Source of the DNA: Rhynochetos jubatus
Taxonomy: Eukaryota; Chordata; Aves; Eurypygiformes; Rhynochetidae
Direction: 5' to 3'
DNA length: 64,000 nt
NCBI GenBank assembly: GCA_027574665.1
Contig: CM050656.1
Coordinates: 7,329,501-7,393,500 of the forward strand
Under the pieces are notes generated by a model. It had not been told where the DNA came from. It saw nothing but the letters and a program-made list of their open reading frames with translations, and ran no database searches. Below are positions 59,601 through 64,000 of this stretch, piece by piece (within the stretch, counting starts at the first letter, position 1; every line of letters starts with the position of its first letter). The position numbers were made by a program, and so were the translations under genes.

Positions 59601-62399
59601 ATTCCTGAGCTGTCAGCTGGTTCTTGGAGGGGAAGCAGATTCCCTTTCCAAGCTAGGAAACACATAACCCAGTGTCTCCTCGCGCAGCAGTATCCTCCTC
59701 TCGGCATGTAGGCTAAGCTTCCAGTAGCACAACAGCATTACAGTGCAGCGTTTGGTTGCAGTAGCTGTTTAAGCTGTAGTTCCCCTTGTTGCAGGATCTA
59801 ACGACGATGTAATGGACCATGACTGGAGTTGTACATCTCAAGGTGTTGTGATGCAGGTGAGCACAGCGAGGAAGGTTATCTGCTGGGCAGAGTCTGCAGC
59901 AAAGGGGGACGGATGCTGCTTTTAATGAAGAAACTGAGCAGAATTACAAGCAGCAGATTAATTACTTTCCTCAAAAGGAAAATGTGCTTGGTTTCAAACT
60001 GGTTGTTCCAGTGAGCCTTGTATTGTATAACACTCACCTGAGACAGAGGCTGACAGGCTGTCCCAACCTTTAACTGACTAATTAATAGTTATTAATTAGT
60101 ATTCCCTGCAGTTGTAGTCTCAACCATGAGTTAATTGATTCTGATGGGGAATTAAATGTCCCATGTCAGAGATGAGTGCCCATAACAGCATTTGAGTCAG
60201 TTATTTTGTGTAATAGACTAAAACAAACCTGTTTATATGCATGTGTACACTGATACTAAATCACACGAACCCTTGGTTTTGTTTATTTAAACCTATTGCT
60301 CTGTGCCTGTTGGATCATGTGGTTTGGAAACACTTAACGGAGACACTTAATCCTTACGTTACTGGGAGAGAGGGGATGCTATTTTCAAACCCCGGGCTCT
60401 GATGTGGGTTCTGTTTCTCTCTGAAAATTGCTGTACAAACATCTGCCTTTCCAATTCACTTCTGTCATGAGTTAAAATCCTCTGGAGAGGTGAGCTAACT
60501 GGTAGATTTGATAGTTAAGTATTCCAGCACTGACAGGCTGCAGTATTTCATAGCAGCATAAATACCATGTGTGTCTGTTTAGTTTATTAGGTTAAGAGAT
60601 TTTGGAAAATAACCTCTAATGGGCAGCACGATTTGATAGGCAGGTGCAGTTGATGGAGCAAACATTAGTTTTCCTGTTCAATTCATACAGTTTTCTCCGG
60701 TTGAGCCCCGCCAGACAGGAGCAGCTGGATGGCACTGACTTTGGTTAGCCAGTGTTGTGCTGTCCGAATCTTCTTGTGGTGCAGTAGAGCTTCAGAAGCT
60801 GAAGGAAGCCTTACTCAAGGCTTTTCAGCAGTTATCTGTAGGCTTGTCGCTACTCAAATTCCAGCTGCCAGATTTCATGATGTTATAAGAGCTCCCAGCA
60901 TCTCTTAGTTCAAAGTGTAAATAGAGTCAATACACATTAAGATACTAAATGAATCTCTTCGAAGTCTGAAACAGTGTGGGTCATTGCCATATTACAGGCA
61001 ATGTCCAAACCATGCAGGATAAAATCCTGATCCTGCAAAGTTGATGGATGTTTGTTAAACAGTAGAACCAAGATATCACCAAGGGTATGCAAAGAATATC
61101 TGATGGCCTGGTCTGCAGGAGGTGGTACTTGCTTGGATGTGGAGCTTCATGACTGCTGCCATTTTCCAAGAGTAGAGTGGATTCCAAGTTTTCTCATGAT
61201 GAAGTAAACACAGAAGTGAAACTGTGTAGTTCATTCTCAAAAGCACCAACAAAACCTTCCTGTCACCTGCCCATGGGATATTTTATATTGCTTAACATCC
61301 TTGGTTATCGATTAGAACTCTGGATGGAGGAGAACCAAAGACACTTCGATCTTCTCTAAAATAATGATTGAGAGGTGAATGTGGGTGAAAGGAGGTGAGG
61401 GGAAACTGATAAATGGTTCTGAATTTAACACTTTAGGCTAAGCCACCAAATGCCTAATTAACATTTAAAAGGAAGAGGGTTGCCCTGCAGGTGAGAAAAA
61501 GGGATGCTAAATTATTTTGAAAAATTCAGATGTCAGGCAAAGATGGGGAAGATTTACATGTTAATGGGATCCTCAGCAGGAGAAGAAACCTTGGAGTGAT
61601 GATGGCAGATGAATAGATGCACCCATCTGCACCTTCAGATGTTACCACATAAGCTTGAGCAGTCCCAATTTTTTTTTTTGACAAAATAAAAATTAGCAAA
61701 GATGTGTGGTTGAAGAGGTGGCCTGTGAAGAGGTGGCCTCATGTTCCTTTCGAAACCTTTCTGTAGAACAGGCCCTCCCACCTGACCTGACGATGCAGCA
61801 GTTTAGGACATAACCTCTGACCCCTTTAATGGGTTTGTGTACCCACAGCTAAGAGCTGGGGAGGGTGCTGGTTTCTGTGAACCTGGAGTGAAAGAGCCTG
61901 GCAATGTTTCTGATGGGATGTGACATGCAGAGCTGGGCTCAGCTGTGTGTCTTACTGAGATGACTGTAACTAAATTGTAGGAGAGTACTTGGTTCGGATA
62001 GACTTTATTTTAGACCTTAAACCAGATTTTTTTTTCTATTATCTTTTCATATGTTTTTCTTTCTAAGTTTTGTACTATTCCTTTTCCAGTTAGAAACCTT
62101 CAGAGTGATTTTACGGGTTTTACAGTGGAATGCTGCAGCTTGCCCATACCTTCTCTTGAGAAGGGATACCTTGTCCTGAAGAACCCTTTCAAGGGAATGT
62201 ATAAAGCAGTTCCATTTTATGAGTTTATTAAATTTCTGACTCCTGTTTACTTTAATAAACTTTGAATTAAACTGAGGCTGGTGACAGAAGAAAATAGGAA
62301 TAAAGCACTCTGCTGTCATCTTTTTACTGAAAAATATTTTACATGAAAGATCCAATAGCCATGGTAATAGTGTGGTTTTGGTTTTTCCCCCCCCTCACT
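53601..62399. other. CpG-depleted gene desert, part 4
   Basis: No gene or RNA gene was recognised. AT-rich DNA with A-rich patches (56.52-56.55 kb) and a 20-base T run at 58683-58702. The 96-codon open frame at 55975-56265 lies in a slightly GC-richer patch but lacks similarity. A few blocks (56.3-57.1 kb, 60.6-60.7 kb) have the non-repetitive texture of conserved DNA, but I cannot support them further. Confidence 0.5.
58683..58702 (+). repeat. T20 homopolymer
   Basis: There is an uninterrupted run of twenty T. It could be the A-tail of a minus-oriented retrocopy, but the sequence beside it shows no recognisable insert. Confidence 0.9.
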
Positions 62400-62730
62400 C
62401 TGTGTTAATATGCAGGGGTCTAATAAGCTTGCTAAACATTACTGCAGAATTATCTGCTACAGCTAATTCAGCCTAGGCGAGGCATTTGGGCCTGTGGAGA
62501 AGCTCTTAGAGGTGGCAAGCATTTTATAAATCAGATAATTTTCCTTATTCAGTAAAAGCCGTGGAGATCCAGTCTCTGGGCAGATTGCACTCTTCAATTG
62601 AGATGTTAAACTTTGTTTCCTTTCAGAAGCAGTGTGAGTCAGCTCCAGGCAAATCTAAGCATTATAGCGGAACTAAAACAAACATAAAGTGGAACCAATC
62701 CTAAATATATTTGCATCTAGATTTTGGCAG
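62400..62730. promoter_or_regulatory. Weak candidate conserved noncoding element
   Basis: A non-repetitive AT-rich block carries homeodomain-like motifs (GTCTAATAAGC, GCTAATTCAGCC, CAGATAATTTTCC) and a few retained CpGs (GGCGAGG near 62477, GCCGTGG near 62559) amid CpG-poor flanks. This is suggestive of constraint but not proof. Confidence 0.25.
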
Positions 62731-64000
62731 ACAGTGCTACAGCTTTGTGTTTTATGTGCCTTTTTCATTTCCCTGTGAAATATTTTTTGGTAAACTTATA
62801 AGTTTTTTAAACCATTTTAAGTTGTTGACTCTTCCACTTATGCTGATGATGCCTCTTGCTCCAATACTTTAATTTTAAGGAGAGAGAATGGCTTAAAGCT
62901 TTGCCTAGGCATCTGCTAGCAAGGATTTTTGCTCTTGAGAATGCCAAACAGTAAGGAAAAAAAGAGAGAAACAACAAAAAACCCCTAGTAGATAATTTTA
63001 CTTAGTGTGTAACACCAGAGTGAGGTTTTTGGAGTGACCCAACACTTGTGTGATCGAAATGTTGCATTTAGCTTCGCTGTAAGTGGGGCAGGAATCTAGC
63101 TGAAAATAGAAACCTACCCTGGTCTTGTGCAACATCTCATTATAAAAAAAAGTCATAGGAGTTGATACAGTTTGTATGCATGAGAATATAGGCATTCATT
63201 CAGAAGTGAGTTAAAATATCTGAAGTACTGCTCTGATGTTATCTTTCTCCTCATTTAGCTACCCCAGCAACAAGGGCAGCAAACTCAATTTGTGGATGGG
63301 ATTTTAAATGAGTTTGAACTGACACTAAATTGAGCCTAACCTTTGAATAGGCCCAGAGCTAGTAGGTAGAGTTCTATTCTGTCCTTATTGATGAGTCTAA
63401 ATGTTTTGGAGTTTTATTAGAATGGCTTTGGTGGTGACAGTGCAGCTAAATAATGCGCTTCTATTGTTAGCGTACCTTTTCAGGTCACACGCTTTTAAGT
63501 TATGATATCTACAAGATGGTATTTAGTTAATGCAAGTAAAATGGCTAAAACATCTCTCCAACCTTAAAATAAAGAGGTGTCAGGCTTTTTGGCTTATGAG
63601 TGGGCATAAACATTCTGTGGACTCTGGATAACAATAGGAATAGTTTGTAATTGCTATGAAGGAAATCAGTGCATAAGGAACACTGATTGGGTTCTCTGAG
63701 TTAGTGTATAAAATAACAAATCTACTTCTCTTGTGATGATGAAGTGGTTTCTCAGAAGTCTGTTTTCCTTACAATTTTCAAGGCCAAGTTTACTTAAAAG
63801 TTTCAGGTACTCTCAGTGAGGGTCTTGTGTTCCTTCACTTTTTGGAAATATGTTGCTAGCTAGAATTTTAATACAATTATAGAAATGTTAATAATGGATA
63901 TGCCATTGAAATCTGAATTTTGTTTTTGAAAAGCCATCTATGAAGTAGCTGATTGATTTGTCATCAATCATTTATTTGTTTTATTATATTCCAAAACAGA
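62731..64000. other. AT-rich noncoding end of window
   Basis: No gene was recognised. By tetrapod gene order the next gene, ELAVL4, would lie downstream in the opposite orientation. None of its RRM exons was seen, so it is presumably beyond the window. Confidence 0.5.

Noticed and set aside
62731-64000. ELAVL4 exons expected by synteny
   Set aside because: No RRM-like coding sequence was seen on either strand near the window end.

Overview
The window looks like vertebrate nuclear DNA, most likely from a bird. The recognisable coding sequence is the 3' end of FAF1 followed, on the same strand, by the complete small gene DMRTA2 (DMRT5). This matches the conserved FAF1-DMRTA2 neighbourhood of tetrapods. 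Bird origin is suggested by the compact 17 kb spacing, a CR1-like LINE 3' end, very low transposon content and long G/C homopolymers. No bacterial-type genes, operons, CRISPR arrays or convincing viral fossils were seen.

Layout: 1-9,956 reads as the last intron of FAF1, with an old CR1-like fragment near 4.3 kb. 9,957-10,040 is the terminal FAF1 coding exon (27 codons), followed by a 3' UTR probably ending near 11.8 kb. 11.8-17.4 kb is AT-rich intergenic DNA. From about 17.4 to 33.6 kb, GC-rich CpG islands alternate with AT-rich islands full of homeodomain, SOX, TCF and OTX-like motifs, the texture expected of a developmental regulatory domain. The DMRTA2 promoter lies near 26.6-26.9 kb, with paired CCAAT boxes and a nested inverted repeat. 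Its coding exons are 27,634-28,126 and 28,342-29,213, and its 3' UTR runs to about 29.9-30.1 kb. From about 34.7 kb to the end the sequence is AT-rich, strongly CpG-depleted and without recognisable genes. It holds one probable LINE reverse-transcriptase relic, some short simple repeats, and one GC-richer patch at 41.2-42.2 kb.

Functional reading: FAF1 is a broadly expressed UBX-domain ubiquitin/p97 adaptor. DMRTA2 is a DM-domain transcription factor of the developing dorsal telencephalon and neural progenitors. The islands flanking DMRTA2 are candidate enhancers. One of them, 2.6 kb downstream of the stop codon, carries a near-consensus DMRT site, which raises the possibility of auto- or cross-regulation. 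Conservation, expression and chromatin claims are inferences, because no alignment could be run.
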